A stretch of DNA of 64,000 nucleotides from Streptomyces sp. NBC_01381 (GCF_026340305.1 NZ_JAPEPI010000001.1:310001-374000), one strand, 5' to 3'; counted from the stretch's first letter, positions 10,441-20,815 are shown. Made by a program: numbers and translations. The notes: a model not told the origin generated them from the letters alone.

Positions 10441-10623
10441 ATGGCCGAACTCACCTGGCAGAAGTCGACTTTCAGCGATGGGGCAGGCGACAACTGCGTC
10501 TACGTCGCCACCACGGCCACGGGGACAATCCACCTCCGCGAAAGCGACACCCCGGAGACCACCCTCACCACGACCCCCAAGGCCCTGGCCGCCCTAATAC
10601 GCACCCTCACAACAGCCAACTGA
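10441..10623 (+). CDS. DUF397 domain protein
   Basis: Sixty-residue protein with the DUF397 signature: W-QKSTFSDG, then NCVYVA, a central IHLRESDTP strand and a C-terminal alpha-helical LAALIRTL. AGGAG lies 7 bases before the ATG. It follows the XRE/DUF5753 gene closely and must be co-transcribed. Known members (for example beside whiJ) are small modulators of the paired regulator rather than enzymes. Confidence 0.9.
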   Translation: MAELTWQKSTFSDGAGDNCVYVATTATGTIHLRESDTPETTLTTTPKALAALIRTLTTAN

Positions 10624-10652
10624 GGGCAGGGCTTTGCTGTCCCGGCGTCGAG

Positions 10653-11410
10653 TTGGCGCCGGGGCCGCCCGGTTGTCCGGAGTGTGGCGGTTCCGGGCCG
10701 GGTGTAAAGGGCGCTCCTTCGTCGCGTCGGCTGCGCCGATTCCGCTTCGCTCCACCCTTGACACCCACCCCTCCACCGCGAGAAGCGTGATGACCGGGCG
10801 GCCACGAAGCGGGGCTCTCGGGGACCACCCGGCGGGTCATCAGGCTTCGCGGCCGGGTGCGGACTGGTTCGTATCAGTGCAGCCGAGTGGGAGGGGTGCG
10901 CGGTCGGTTCGGGGATGGGTCCCGGCTTCGTCAAGCGTCTACCGACCGGATCTTCCGGTCTCGGCCGGGAGGGAGGGGGGTGTGGGGAACCTACTTCGGC
11001 AAAGTTGCGTTTCGTAGTGCCGCGCGCCCCCCTTGTGTCAGAACACTACTTTTCCAAAGTAGGTCCCCCACCCCCACCCAGCATCGGTGAAGCGTGACGG
11101 TCACCGGGAAGATCCGGTCGTCAGACGCTTGACGAGACCGGCACCGATCCCCGGACCGGCCGCGCACCCCTCCCACCCGGCTGCGCTGCTACGAACCAGT
11201 CCGCACCCGGCAGACAAGCCTGACGCCCCAAGGACCCGTCCCCGTGAGCCCCGTTTCGTGGCCGCCCGGTCAATTTGCTTCTCGCGGTGGAGGGGTGGGT
11301 GTCAAGGGTGGAGCGAAGCGGAATCGGCGCAGCCGACGCGACGAAGGAGCGCCCTTTACACCCGGCCCGGAACCGCCACACTCCGGACAACCGGGCGGCC
11401 CCGGCGCCAA
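10653..11410. repeat. 758-bp imperfect palindrome (two arms of about 345-355 bp)
   Basis: The left arm (10653-10996) and right arm (11057-11410) are reverse complements along most of their length, with scattered mismatches and small indels. Outer ends share TTGGCGCCGGGG / CCCCGGCGCCAA; inner ends share CCTACTT / AAGTAGG around a 60-base centre. Within the arms long identical blocks occur, such as GGGCGCTCCTTCGTCGCGTC on the left and its complement on the right. No credible coding frame is present; open frames on both strands are mirror images of each other. The 918-base gap between the DUF397 and DoxX-like genes consists mostly of this element. A transcript crossing it would fold into a very long hairpin. 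Confidence 0.9.
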
Positions 11411-11541
11411 TCAAAGCTGCCGCAGAAAAATTCTCCCTCCCCCACCCGTCACACTCCCGCGACGCGCTCCGTCATAGCAGCGAGGCACCAGCAAGGGCAC
11501 CAACCGGAGCCCCCCCCCTCGCCCCCAAGAAGGAGCACCCC

Positions 11542-11889
11542 ATGTCCACTGCCCACCTCGTCGTCACCATCCTCGCCGCCGTCATGACCGGCTTCTCCGC
11601 CACCTCCGTCTTCCTCCGCTCGAAGTGGGTCGTCGAGCCGATGGCCGACTACGGAGTCCCGATGTCCTGGCTGCCCTGGCTCGGCGCGGCCAAGGCCGCG
11701 GGAACCGTGGGCCTGCTGGTCGGTCTGTTCGTACCGGTCATCGGCATCGTCGCCGGGATCTGCCTGATCGCGTACTTCACGGGAGCCGTCGTCACCGTGA
11801 TCCGCGCCCGCTGGTACACCCACATCCCCTTCCCCTTGATCTACGCGGCGCCGGTGGTCGGCGCCCTGGCCCTCGGGCTCGCCGCCTGA
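11542..11889 (+). CDS. DoxX-like small membrane protein
   Basis: Membrane protein of 115 residues with four predicted helices (LVVTILAAVMTGFSA, AAGTVGLLVGLF with GIVAGICLIAYF, and VVGALALGLAA). The spacing and the small-residue-rich helices fit the DoxX/DoxX-like family. AAGGAG lies 8 bases before the ATG. It stands just outside the right palindrome arm and 116 bases before the second NACHT gene, in the same direction. DoxX-like proteins have varied or unknown roles; nothing ties this one to the NACHT gene beyond position. Confidence 0.75.
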   Translation: MSTAHLVVTILAAVMTGFSATSVFLRSKWVVEPMADYGVPMSWLPWLGAAKAAGTVGLLVGLFVPVIGIVAGICLIAYFTGAVVTVIRARWYTHIPFPLIYAAPVVGALALGLAA

Positions 11890-12005
11890 GCGGCCTGACC
11901 GGCCTGGACCATCCGAGCCGCCTCGATCCCGCCCACCGGCCCGACATCCACGCGGAGTTCACCTAACCTTGACGCTCCAAGACAACCCACCCGCAGGGAC
12001 CCTCA

Positions 12006-14576
12006 ATGTCCATGGAGCCCGTTGTCCGCATTCCCACGACGCTCGCCGCTCCACTCGTTCAACGGCTCATCCGCACCACACCTCAACAGCAGCCCACCGC
12101 CCCCGAGTTGATCGCCGCCCTCGCCACCTGGCGAGGGCCCGACGCGCCGGCGACCCCGGACGACGTCCACCGCACGGCCGCCGAGTTCGTCCAGCTCGCC
12201 GCCGAGGCGCACACCGCGCCCGGCGGTGAACTCACCGGCATCGCCGACGTGTTGGCCAGGACCCTGCTGGCCGTCGGTGAGCTCGACCTCACCGACGTCG
12301 ACGCCGTGCGGCTCGGCCCGCAGGACTACGCGCGGCGGCTGCGCGGCGCCGTGCAGGGCGCGGACCGGGACCTGTCCCCCGACGCCGCCTGGTTCCACGA
12401 CGAGTTGCTCGTGGCCGTCTGCCTGCATGTGCTCCATCACTTCGTACGCCGCTCCCCGCACATCCAGCAGCAGATGCCCGGACGCTCCAGCCGCATACGC
12501 CAGCTCGTCGACCTGAACGACGCGGAGGCCGCCGCCCGGCAGCCCGAACGCTCCCAGGAGGACCGGGACTTCGAGGCGCTGTATGCCGAGGAAGTCGTAC
12601 GGCAGCACGGCTGGCTCACCATCGTCGGCGTCGACCTCGCCAACGCGCCGGACCGCTGGCCCCTGGAGGACACCTACCTCAGCCTGGAGGCCGAGGAGAG
12701 CAGCGGCAGCGGAGTGCCGGGCGAGCCGCGGACCGTGCTGCTCGCCGACCGCGCCCTGGAGGGGCACGAGCGCGTGCTCCTTCGCGGTGACGCCGGCTCC
12801 GGCAAGACGACCCTCGTGCAGTGGCTCGCGGTCGCCGCGGCCCGCGAAGGCGCCCGGGTGCCGTTCGTACTCCCCGTACGCCGCTTCGCCCGCGAAGGCT
12901 TCCCCGCCCCGGACGACTTCCTGCACGCCATCCGCCACCCACTGGCCGACCGCGCCCCGGAGGGCTGGGTCGTCCGTACGCTCCTCGCCGGTCGCGCCAT
13001 GCTCCTGGTCGACGGCATCGACGAGGCCCCGGAGGCGAGCCGCGGCGAGCTGCGCGGCCAGCTCCGCCGTCTCCTGCGCATCTTCTCCGGCAACGGCTGT
13101 CTGGTCACCTCGCGCCCCTCCGCCGTCGAGGACGGGTGGCTGGCCCAGGAACGCCTCGCCGAGGAGGGCTTCCGGGAGCTCTCGCTCGCGCCCATGTCAC
13201 GCGACCAGGTCACCCGGTTCATCCACGACTGGCACGCGGCCGCGCTGAGCGACGAGGCGTGCAAGGAGCAGCGCGACCGCGACGAGCTGAGGGAGTACGA
13301 GCAGCGCCTTCTGCACTCCGTACGCATCTATCGCGAGCTGCGGCAGCTCGCCACCAACCCCCTGATGTGCGGCCTGATCTGCGCCCTCAACCGCGACCGC
13401 TCGGGCTCGCTCCCCAACGGCCGCAAGGAGCTGTACGACGCCGCCCTGGAGATGCTCCTCCAGCGCCGCGATCCCGAGCGTGATGTCTTGTACGCCGATG
13501 ATGTGCGGCTCCAGCAGGGGCCGCGCGAGCTGCTCCTGCGCAAGCTCGCGCACGCGATGGTCGAGGAAGGCGTCTCGGAGCTGCCGCGCGACCGCGTGGT
13601 CGGCATCCTGGACGCGGCCCTGCCCGCCATTCCCTCCGCCCGCGCGGCGGGCGACGGCGAGAAGATCTTCCGGCATCTGCTGCACCGCACAGGGCTGCTC
13701 CGCGAACAGGCGGGCCTCTCCGTGGACTTCATCCACCGCACCTTCCAGGACTATCTGGCCGCCAAGGAGATCGTGGCCCGCGGGCAGTTCCGTACGCTCG
13801 TGGATCACGCGCACCGCTCCGAGTGGGAGGAGGTCATCCGCATGTCCGCCGCCCACGCCCGGCCCGAGGAGTGCGCCGACTTCCTGGAGCGGCTCCTGGC
13901 CGCCGCCCCCAACCTGCGCCGCCCGCACGTGAACCACCGGCGCCTGATGGCCGCGGCCTGCCTCGAGCACGTCACCGAGCTCGACCCCGCGGTGCAGCAA
14001 CTCGTCCACGACCGCACCAAGAACCTCGTACGCCCCACGAACGATCTGGCCGCCCGCAGCCTCGGCTGGGTCGGCCCCATCGTCCTGGAGCAGCTGCCGG
14101 ACCCCGCGCAGGTGCCGAGCGACCAGCAGGCGCTGCTGCTCGCCATCACGGCGACCCGCGTCCAGGACGACGCCGCGATCGACTATCTCGCCCGCCTCCG
14201 GCACCGCTCGGCCCTCTCCATCCGGGCCGAGCTGGCCCGCCCCTGGCGGCACTTCGACACGGAGCGGTACGCGCGCGAGATCATCGCCCATCTGGATCCG
14301 GTCGGCCTGTACTTCCCCGTCTCGGACACCGCCGAGCTCGCGGCGCTGCGACAGCTCGGCGGGCGGCCCTGGATCCAGGTGGTCGGCGTCATACGTACCG
14401 AAGAGCTCCTGGACGGCCTTGAACACGAGCAGCTCACCCACCTGTGGATCACCGCGGAGCTCGCCGACCCGGACATGTCCTGGCTGACCGGCTTCCCCAA
14501 CCTGAGCGTGCTCCGGGTCAACCCCCGGCTGCCGCGGGTGCGGAACGTACCGGAGGGCGTGACGATCACGTCGTAG
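12006..14576 (+). CDS. NACHT NTPase (NLR-like), island copy 2
   Basis: Paralogue of the gene at 5772, 856 residues long. The N-terminal helical region begins MSMEPVVRIPTTLAAPLVQ and contains a matching DRDLSPDAAWFHDELL block (DRDLSADATYFYERLL in copy 1). Walker A is GDAGSGKT at 261-268; Walker B is MLLVDGIDE with Asp near 336. NPLMCGLICAL and FIHRTFQDYLAA occur in the same order as in copy 1. The C-terminal part is shorter by about 150 residues, with only a vestige of leucine-rich repeat (LTHLWITAEL, FPNLSVLRVN). AGGGA stands 6 bases before the first ATG; a second ATG follows at codon 3. A role in phage defence is inferred from family behaviour only. Confidence 0.85.
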   Translation: MSMEPVVRIPTTLAAPLVQRLIRTTPQQQPTAPELIAALATWRGPDAPATPDDVHRTAAEFVQLAAEAHTAPGGELTGIADVLARTLLAVGELDLTDVDAVRLGPQDYARRLRGAVQGADRDLSPDAAWFHDELLVAVCLHVLHHFVRRSPHIQQQMPGRSSRIRQLVDLNDAEAAARQPERSQEDRDFEALYAEEVVRQHGWLTIVGVDLANAPDRWPLEDTYLSLEAEESSGSGVPGEPRTVLLADRALEGHERVLLRGDAGSGKTTLVQWLAVAAAREGARVPFVLPVRRFAREGFPAPDDFLHAIRHPLADRAPEGWVVRTLLAGRAMLLVDGIDEAPEASRGELRGQLRRLLRIFSGNGCLVTSRPSAVEDGWLAQERLAEEGFRELSLAPMSRDQVTRFIHDWHAAALSDEACKEQRDRDELREYEQRLLHSVRIYRELRQLATNPLMCGLICALNRDRSGSLPNGRKELYDAALEMLLQRRDPERDVLYADDVRLQQGPRELLLRKLAHAMVEEGVSELPRDRVVGILDAALPAIPSARAAGDGEKIFRHLLHRTGLLREQAGLSVDFIHRTFQDYLAAKEIVARGQFRTLVDHAHRSEWEEVIRMSAAHARPEECADFLERLLAAAPNLRRPHVNHRRLMAAACLEHVTELDPAVQQLVHDRTKNLVRPTNDLAARSLGWVGPIVLEQLPDPAQVPSDQQALLLAITATRVQDDAAIDYLARLRHRSALSIRAELARPWRHFDTERYAREIIAHLDPVGLYFPVSDTAELAALRQLGGRPWIQVVGVIRTEELLDGLEHEQLTHLWITAELADPDMSWLTGFPNLSVLRVNPRLPRVRNVPEGVTITS

Positions 14577-14588
14577 CCGCGGGCAGGA

Positions 14589-14643
14589 GCGCCCCGTAAG
14601 GGGCGCGGGGAACTGCGCGAGCAACCACAACGCACCCGCAGCC
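14589..14643. repeat. Streptomycete intergenic repeat, copy 1
   Basis: A GCGCCCC-GTAA-GGGGCGC hairpin is followed by GGGGAACTGCGCGAGCAACC and a CCCGCAGCC end. The same order is seen inverted at 29745-29800, and a variant lies at 53400-53481. The hairpin may help end transcription of the NACHT gene. Confidence 0.7.
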
Positions 14644-14657
14644 GGACGAAGCCAAAA

Positions 14658-14700
14658 AGGGGCTGCCCCGGACCGTAGGAAACGATCCGGGGCAGCCCCT
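14658..14700. terminator. Strong bidirectional terminator between NACHT 2 and clpC
   Basis: A 15-bp perfect stem (AGGGGCTGCCCCGGA and its complement) encloses a 13-base loop. AAAAA precedes it on the plus strand, which reads as a T-run after the stem for clpC transcripts on the minus strand. Confidence 0.85.
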
Positions 14701-14723
14701 GCACTGCTCTGCGGGCCGGAGGC

Positions 14724-17252
<2,529 letters not shown>

Positions 17253-17692
17253 CGTTAATCGCTCCTCAGAGCGGTCAGAAAGATTGGGGACGATCCCCTC
17301 CCTGTCCTTCCGCAGCTTAGTCCCGCAAGCGGGGACCGCTCATTCCAACTGCCGACACCCGGCCGAGAACAAGAGGTGCCTCCTGACCCCGAACGCCGAC
17401 AACTGCTCCAACCCGATGGTGCGAGACGATGTTCCCGCAGGCCAGGCACTTACCCTCACCACCACTACGCCGATGGCGAACGTGAGACGGCCTAGCGCGC
17501 GTGTCGCCCCTCCCCACTAGGGATGTCTTACCCGTAACGACTGACACTCCATGCGGCGCACCCCGGTTCCCTCCGCTACGGGCGAACACCCTTGCGCCGC
17601 CGAACACGCTTTTACGCCCCGAATCCGGACACTCTGTGCGTTCGCGCGAGCACCCTGCGTAACCCACCGGTCCGTCGGGCGGTTGCTCAGAC
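17253..17692. other. Intergenic region upstream of clpC and the SCO3374-like gene
   Basis: Some 440 bases without a gene. It contains the SigR-type clpC promoter and, at 17321-17337, a near-palindrome GTCCCGC-AA-GCGGGGAC in the clpC leader that could bind a regulator. It does not fit the spacing I remember for ClgR. The part beyond 17440 shows nothing recognisable beyond promoter space for the plus-strand gene. Confidence 0.5.
17409..17436 (-). promoter_or_regulatory. SigR-type promoter of clpC
   Basis: On the minus strand GGGAAC and GTTG are separated by exactly 18 bases, the spacing of the SigR consensus GGGAAT-N18-GTT. Transcription would begin near 17402, about 150 bases before clpC. Confidence 0.75.
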
Positions 17693-18289
17693 ATGGCCCA
17701 CCTCACCGTTCCCCAGCCCCGCCTGCCGTACGAGCAGAGCGATCCGGTGCGTCAGTGGTACGAGAACGAACTCGGCTGGGCGACCGAGGACCGGCGCCCG
17801 GGGCTGCCGGTGCGGCTGCTCACGGGGCTGCGCTTCGATGTGCTCGAACTTCCCGCGGAGGCCGGCTTCGCCGCGCTGCGGCATCTCGGGCCGAAGGCTC
17901 CGGTGGCACTGCGCGGGGAAACGATGCGGCTCTTCGTGGCCGCGGGGAGCGCCGAGGAACTGCCGGGGCTCCTGGAGTGGCTGGAGTGGGGTGACATCCC
18001 GCTGGAGCTCACAGCCGTCGGGGCGGGCGGGCGGACCGATGCGCCCACGCCCCCGGGGTGGTCCGGCTCGCGGGGGGCGGCCGTCTGGCTGCGCCCCCCA
18101 GAGCCCGGGTGCGAGGTGGAGCCGACGCTGCCGGCACTGCCGTCCCTGTACTGCGTGGGGGGTGGCACCGTGCCCCACAGCGATCCCGCCGTGGGCTCCG
18201 GTCTCGTACGACTTGTGGACACGGCGGCAACGCAGTGCCACCGGGTCCGTCTGCGACGGGGCCGTCGTCAGCCGTTGGCCTTCTCGTAG
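17693..18289 (+). CDS. SCO3374-like conserved actinobacterial protein
   Basis: Protein of 198 residues that I do not recognise functionally. The visible pattern (VRLLTGLRFDVLELPAEAGFAALRHLG, VALRGETMRLFVAAGSA, LLEWLEWGDIPLELTA, then VWLRPPEPGCEVEPTLPA, written here in pieces) resembles the small proteins of this locus named after SCO3374, which have some likeness to the N-terminal part of prim-pol proteins. No catalytic motif is evident. ATG at 17693 lacks a clear ribosome site. The 3' end overlaps the convergent lsr2 gene by 22 bases. Confidence 0.7.
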   Translation: MAHLTVPQPRLPYEQSDPVRQWYENELGWATEDRRPGLPVRLLTGLRFDVLELPAEAGFAALRHLGPKAPVALRGETMRLFVAAGSAEELPGLLEWLEWGDIPLELTAVGAGGRTDAPTPPGWSGSRGAAVWLRPPEPGCEVEPTLPALPSLYCVGGGTVPHSDPAVGSGLVRLVDTAATQCHRVRLRRGRRQPLAFS

Positions 18290-18606
18290 GCCTCGCGGAT
18301 GGACGCGGGGACGCGGCCGCGGTCGTTGACCTCGAAACCGTTGTCCTTTGCCCAGGCGCGAATGGCCGCGGTGTCCTGACCACCGCTCGCGGCGGCGGCA
18401 CGAGCCTTGCCACGCCCCGCGGAACCACGGCCACCGGTACGACGACCACCCTTGAGGTACGGCTCAAGAAGACCGCGGAGCTTGTCCGCGTTCGCAGTGG
18501 TGAGGTCAATCTCGTACGACTTGCCGTCCAGCGCGAACGTCACCGTCTCGTCCGCCTCGCCACCGTCGAGGTCATCGACAAGAAGGACCTGAACCTTCTG
18601 TGCCAC
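18268..18606 (-). CDS. lsr2: Nucleoid-associated xenogeneic silencer Lsr2
   Basis: Protein of 112 residues. The N-terminal dimerisation domain begins AQKVQVLLVDDLDGG and has the typical VTFALDGKSYEIDL strand pair; a basic Gly/Arg/Ala-rich linker leads to the C-terminal DNA-binding domain (IRAWAKDNGFEVNDRGRVP) with the RGR minor-groove hook at its core. Lsr2 binds and silences A+T-rich, often foreign DNA. GTG at 18606 is chosen because AAGGA precedes it by 7 bases; an in-frame ATG at 18621 would add five residues. The upstream region is unusually A+T-rich and palindromic, so self-control is likely. Streptomycetes usually have a second copy elsewhere. Confidence 0.96.
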   Translation of the reverse strand: MAQKVQVLLVDDLDGGEADETVTFALDGKSYEIDLTTANADKLRGLLEPYLKGGRRTGGRGSAGRGKARAAAASGGQDTAAIRAWAKDNGFEVNDRGRVPASIREAYEKANG

Positions 18607-18680
18607 CGGATTTCCTTTCATCGATAACTTCAGGGCCGGATCGTGCGGCGTGAGCCGCTGAATCGCCGCCCCCTGTTATA

Positions 18681-18696
18681 TGCAGTACTGCAGTAC
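18681..18696. promoter_or_regulatory. Overlapping palindromes in the lsr2 promoter region
   Basis: TGCAGTACTGCA (18681-18692) and GTACTGCAGTAC (18685-18696) overlap to form one 16-base dyad. On the minus strand CATATAAC follows at once, a plausible -10 for lsr2, so the dyad would sit in the -35/spacer region. The flanking 18,600-18,840 stretch is locally low in G+C. Confidence 0.55.
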
Positions 18697-18829
18697 ATCG
18701 GAAAGCAAACCGCTTTTGCTGGAAAAACACAAACCCCTGGCAGAGACCGGGGACCCCGAGAACCCAGGAAACATGCGCGTTTCGGACATAGGGAACCGGG
18801 GCAGCAGCGTTCGGAATACGCGGCGACGA

Positions 18830-19363
18830 TCACAGATGCAGAAGCATCCGGCTGTTGCCCAAGGTGTTCGGTTTCACTCGTTCGAGGCCGAGGAACTCGG
18901 CGACACCCTCGTCATTGGAACGCAGCAGCTCGCTGTAGACATCTCCGTCGACCGGCGTCTCACCGATCTCCACGAAGCCGTGCTTCGCGAAGAAGTCGAC
19001 TTCGAAGGTGAGACAGAAAACCCGCCGGACACCGAGCCAGCGAGCGGTCTGCAGCAACTTCCCCAACACCTGATGTCCCACTCCGACGCCCTTGACATCG
19101 GGCTTCACCGCGAGCGTGCGCACTTCCGCGAGGTCTTCCCACATCACATGCAGGGCACCGCAGCCGACGACCTCGGCGTTGTCGTCGCGTTCCGCTACCC
19201 AGAACTCCTGGATCGACTCGTAAAGCGCGACGGTCGCTTTGTCGAGCAGGATCCCCTGGCGGGTGTAGGAGTCGAGGAGGTCGCGCACGGCCGGGACATC
19301 GGCGGTGCGCGCCCTGCGTACGGAGACTGCTTTTGCGCTGAGTTCAGGGGGTTCTGCTGGCAT
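18830..19363 (-). CDS. argA: GNAT amino-acid N-acetyltransferase (ArgA-type N-acetylglutamate synthase)
   Basis: Single-domain GNAT enzyme of 177 residues. It has the acetyl-CoA binding run GVGVGHQVLGKLL, the VVGCGALHV and VRTLAVKP strands, and the FFAKHGFVEI motif near the end. This is the short class of N-acetylglutamate synthase known from actinobacteria (for example Mycobacterium ArgA), acting in the first step of arginine synthesis with glutamate and acetyl-CoA. It lies 9 bases after a BlaI-type repressor gene in the same direction, so the two form an operon. The substrate is assigned from family similarity; other amino acids are possible. Confidence 0.78.
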   Translation of the reverse strand: MPAEPPELSAKAVSVRRARTADVPAVRDLLDSYTRQGILLDKATVALYESIQEFWVAERDDNAEVVGCGALHVMWEDLAEVRTLAVKPDVKGVGVGHQVLGKLLQTARWLGVRRVFCLTFEVDFFAKHGFVEIGETPVDGDVYSELLRSNDEGVAEFLGLERVKPNTLGNSRMLLHL

Positions 19364-19372
19364 GATCGGACG

Positions 19373-19792
19373 CTATCGTTCTGCTTCGCGCTCCGCCGCG
19401 TCGGGGTTCGGCGGGTTCGGCGCCTGAACGTTCGGTCCCTGAACGATGCGCATCGCATCGCTGAGCGCTTCGCGCTGTTCCTCCGACATCATGCCGAAGA
19501 ACGCGACAAGAGCGGCCGCGGGGTTGTCGCTCTGGGACCATGCTTCGTTCATCAGTGCGGCCGCGTAGGCGGCTCGAGTGGAGACCGCCTCATATCGATA
19601 GGCGCGGCCTTCCGCTTCACGGCGCACCCAGCCCTTCTGATGGAGATTGTCCAAAACGGTCATGACAGTGGTGTAGGCGATGGACCGTTCCTGCTGAAGG
19701 TCTTCAAGGACTTCCCGAACGGTCACGGGGCGGTTCCACTTCCACACCCGTGTCATGACTGAGTCTTCGAGTTCTCCCAAGGGGCGAGGCAC
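19373..19792 (-). CDS. BlaI/MecI/CopY-family transcriptional repressor
   Basis: Regulator of 139 residues. The winged helix occupies residues 1-75 (LGELEDSVMTRVWKWNRPVTVREVLEDL, TTVMTVLDNLHQKGWV and YRYEAV in order), followed by a short helical dimerisation domain and a Pro/Asn-rich acidic tail. No BlaR-type sensor protease lies nearby, so the inducing route differs from the beta-lactamase paradigm. GTG at 19792 has no ribosome site; TATTGT six bases upstream suggests a leaderless transcript. A BlaI-like dyad sits immediately upstream, arguing for self-repression, and the acetyltransferase gene follows. Confidence 0.88.
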   Translation of the reverse strand: MPRPLGELEDSVMTRVWKWNRPVTVREVLEDLQQERSIAYTTVMTVLDNLHQKGWVRREAEGRAYRYEAVSTRAAYAAALMNEAWSQSDNPAAALVAFFGMMSEEQREALSDAMRIVQGPNVQAPNPPNPDAAEREAER

Positions 19793-19802
19793 ACCAGAAC
19801 AA

Positions 19803-19820
19803 TAGTGGGAGATGTCACTA
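19803..19820. promoter_or_regulatory. Putative BlaI-type operator
   Basis: TAGTG and CACTA arms are separated by eight bases just upstream of the BlaI-like start. On the minus strand the second arm runs into the presumed -10 (TATTGT), so binding would block RNA polymerase. Confidence 0.5.
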
Positions 19821-19860
19821 ATGCCATGACGGACGTGGCGGAGGCGTCATTTACCCAACA

Positions 19861-19900
19861 AAAAGGGCGTACGACTCGGAATGTGAGCGAGTCGTACGCC
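19861..19900 (-). terminator. Rho-independent terminator downstream of the small membrane protein operon
   Basis: A 13-bp perfect stem (GGCGTACGACTCG and its complement, loop of nine) is followed on the minus strand by CCTTTTTG. It ends the operon made of the 226-residue and 56-residue genes. Confidence 0.85.
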
Positions 19901-19949
19901 GTGCGTGTGCGAGGGGTGACCCGAGGTCACCGGAAGGAGTCTGCCGTGG

Positions 19950-20120
19950 TCAGGGCTGCGGAGACTGCCGGACGCCCTCGGCGCGGGTGATCGCGGCGTC
20001 GACGGCCGCGTCCTCCTTGGCCTTGTTGGCGCCGCCCTGGGTCTTCACGATCGTCACGATGAGACCGGTGAAGAACACGGCCATCACTACGGGGGGCAGG
20101 AGCGCGGAGACGTAGTCCAT
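19950..20120 (-). CDS. Small single-pass membrane protein
   Basis: Fifty-six residues: one membrane helix (LLPPVVMAVFFTGLIVTIV) after a five-residue start, then a charged cytoplasmic tail. No family recognised. GGGGGG directly precedes the ATG. It follows the 226-residue gene by 14 bases and precedes a strong terminator, which together support expression. Confidence 0.65.
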   Translation of the reverse strand: MDYVSALLPPVVMAVFFTGLIVTIVKTQGGANKAKEDAAVDAAITRAEGVRQSPQP

Positions 20121-20134
20121 GCCCCCCAGAGTAG

Positions 20135-20815
20135 CTAGCCCGCCACGAGCCGGTGCGCCGGGTCCGCCGGATTTGCCGGAGCCGCCGGGTCGGCCGGGTC
20201 CGCGGGGCGGCGCTTGGGCGGGAAGACCTCGGCCGGGGTCGGCACGGGACGGCCCGGCTCGGGGGCGGCGGGCCGGCGGGCCGGAGTCGCCGGGGACTTG
20301 GGCTTGGGCGCCTCGGGACGCTCCGCGTCGCCGCGGCCGCCGGGGAGGGCGAGCAGGCGGGTGCGCGACGCGGGGATGCGGGGACGCGGGGCGGCCTTGG
20401 TCTGCACGGCCGCACGCCCCGACAGACGGGCGCGTACGTCGCGTTCGGCGAGGGCGCGGCAGCGTTCCAGGAGGGCGGCGGCGACCGGGTTGCCGCGCAG
20501 CGCTCGCAGCGCGGCGAGGTCGTCGGCGCCCGGCTGGTGGCCGGAGCCGATGACGTCCTCCAGGAGCGCGAGGTAGCCGGTCGCGGTGCCGGGCAGGGCC
20601 GCCCGGTAGCGGGCGAGGTCGGCCAGCATGAAGGCGCGGAGTCTGGCGCCCTCGCGCGCCGCCTCGTCGACGGAGTCGGCGAGGCGGAGGCAGTCCTGGA
20701 CGTCCTCGTCGGAGACGGGGCTGGGATGCAGGGCGAGGGCCAGGGCGCGGCGGAGCACACGCAGCTCCTCCGCACTGAAGGCCATGCCGCCGCGGGATCC
20801 GTATGGCGTGGGCAT
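20135..20815 (-). CDS. Conserved hypothetical protein with helical domain and Pro/Ala-rich tail
   Basis: Protein of 226 residues. Residues 10-120 are helical (FSAEELRVLRRALALAL, VQDCLRLADSVDEAAREG, LRAFMLADLARYRAALPG) and the last 90 are low-complexity, rich in Pro, Ala, Arg and Lys with a PADPADPAAPANPADPA run. It looks like a streptomycete core protein, function unknown. The start at 20815 has TATCGT six bases upstream and could be leaderless; an internal ATG at 20785 would begin at MAFSAEEL and is a serious alternative. Confidence 0.65.
   Translation of the reverse strand: MPTPYGSRGGMAFSAEELRVLRRALALALHPSPVSDEDVQDCLRLADSVDEAAREGARLRAFMLADLARYRAALPGTATGYLALLEDVIGSGHQPGADDLAALRALRGNPVAAALLERCRALAERDVRARLSGRAAVQTKAAPRPRIPASRTRLLALPGGRGDAERPEAPKPKSPATPARRPAAPEPGRPVPTPAEVFPPKRRPADPADPAAPANPADPAHRLVAG

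Noticed and set aside
10500..11587. Open frames on both strands in the large palindrome with similar translations
   Set aside because: The similarity is the direct result of the inverted repeat. Composition is Arg/Pro-rich, starts lack ribosome sites, and no domain is visible.
12003..12938. Open frame of 311 codons on the minus strand inside NACHT copy 2
   Set aside because: Shadow of the plus-strand gene, whose motifs and paralogue leave no doubt which strand is coding.
17321..17337. ClgR operator in the clpC leader
   Set aside because: The near-palindrome has only two bases between its CGC and GCG halves; the ClgR motif as I know it needs a wider gap.
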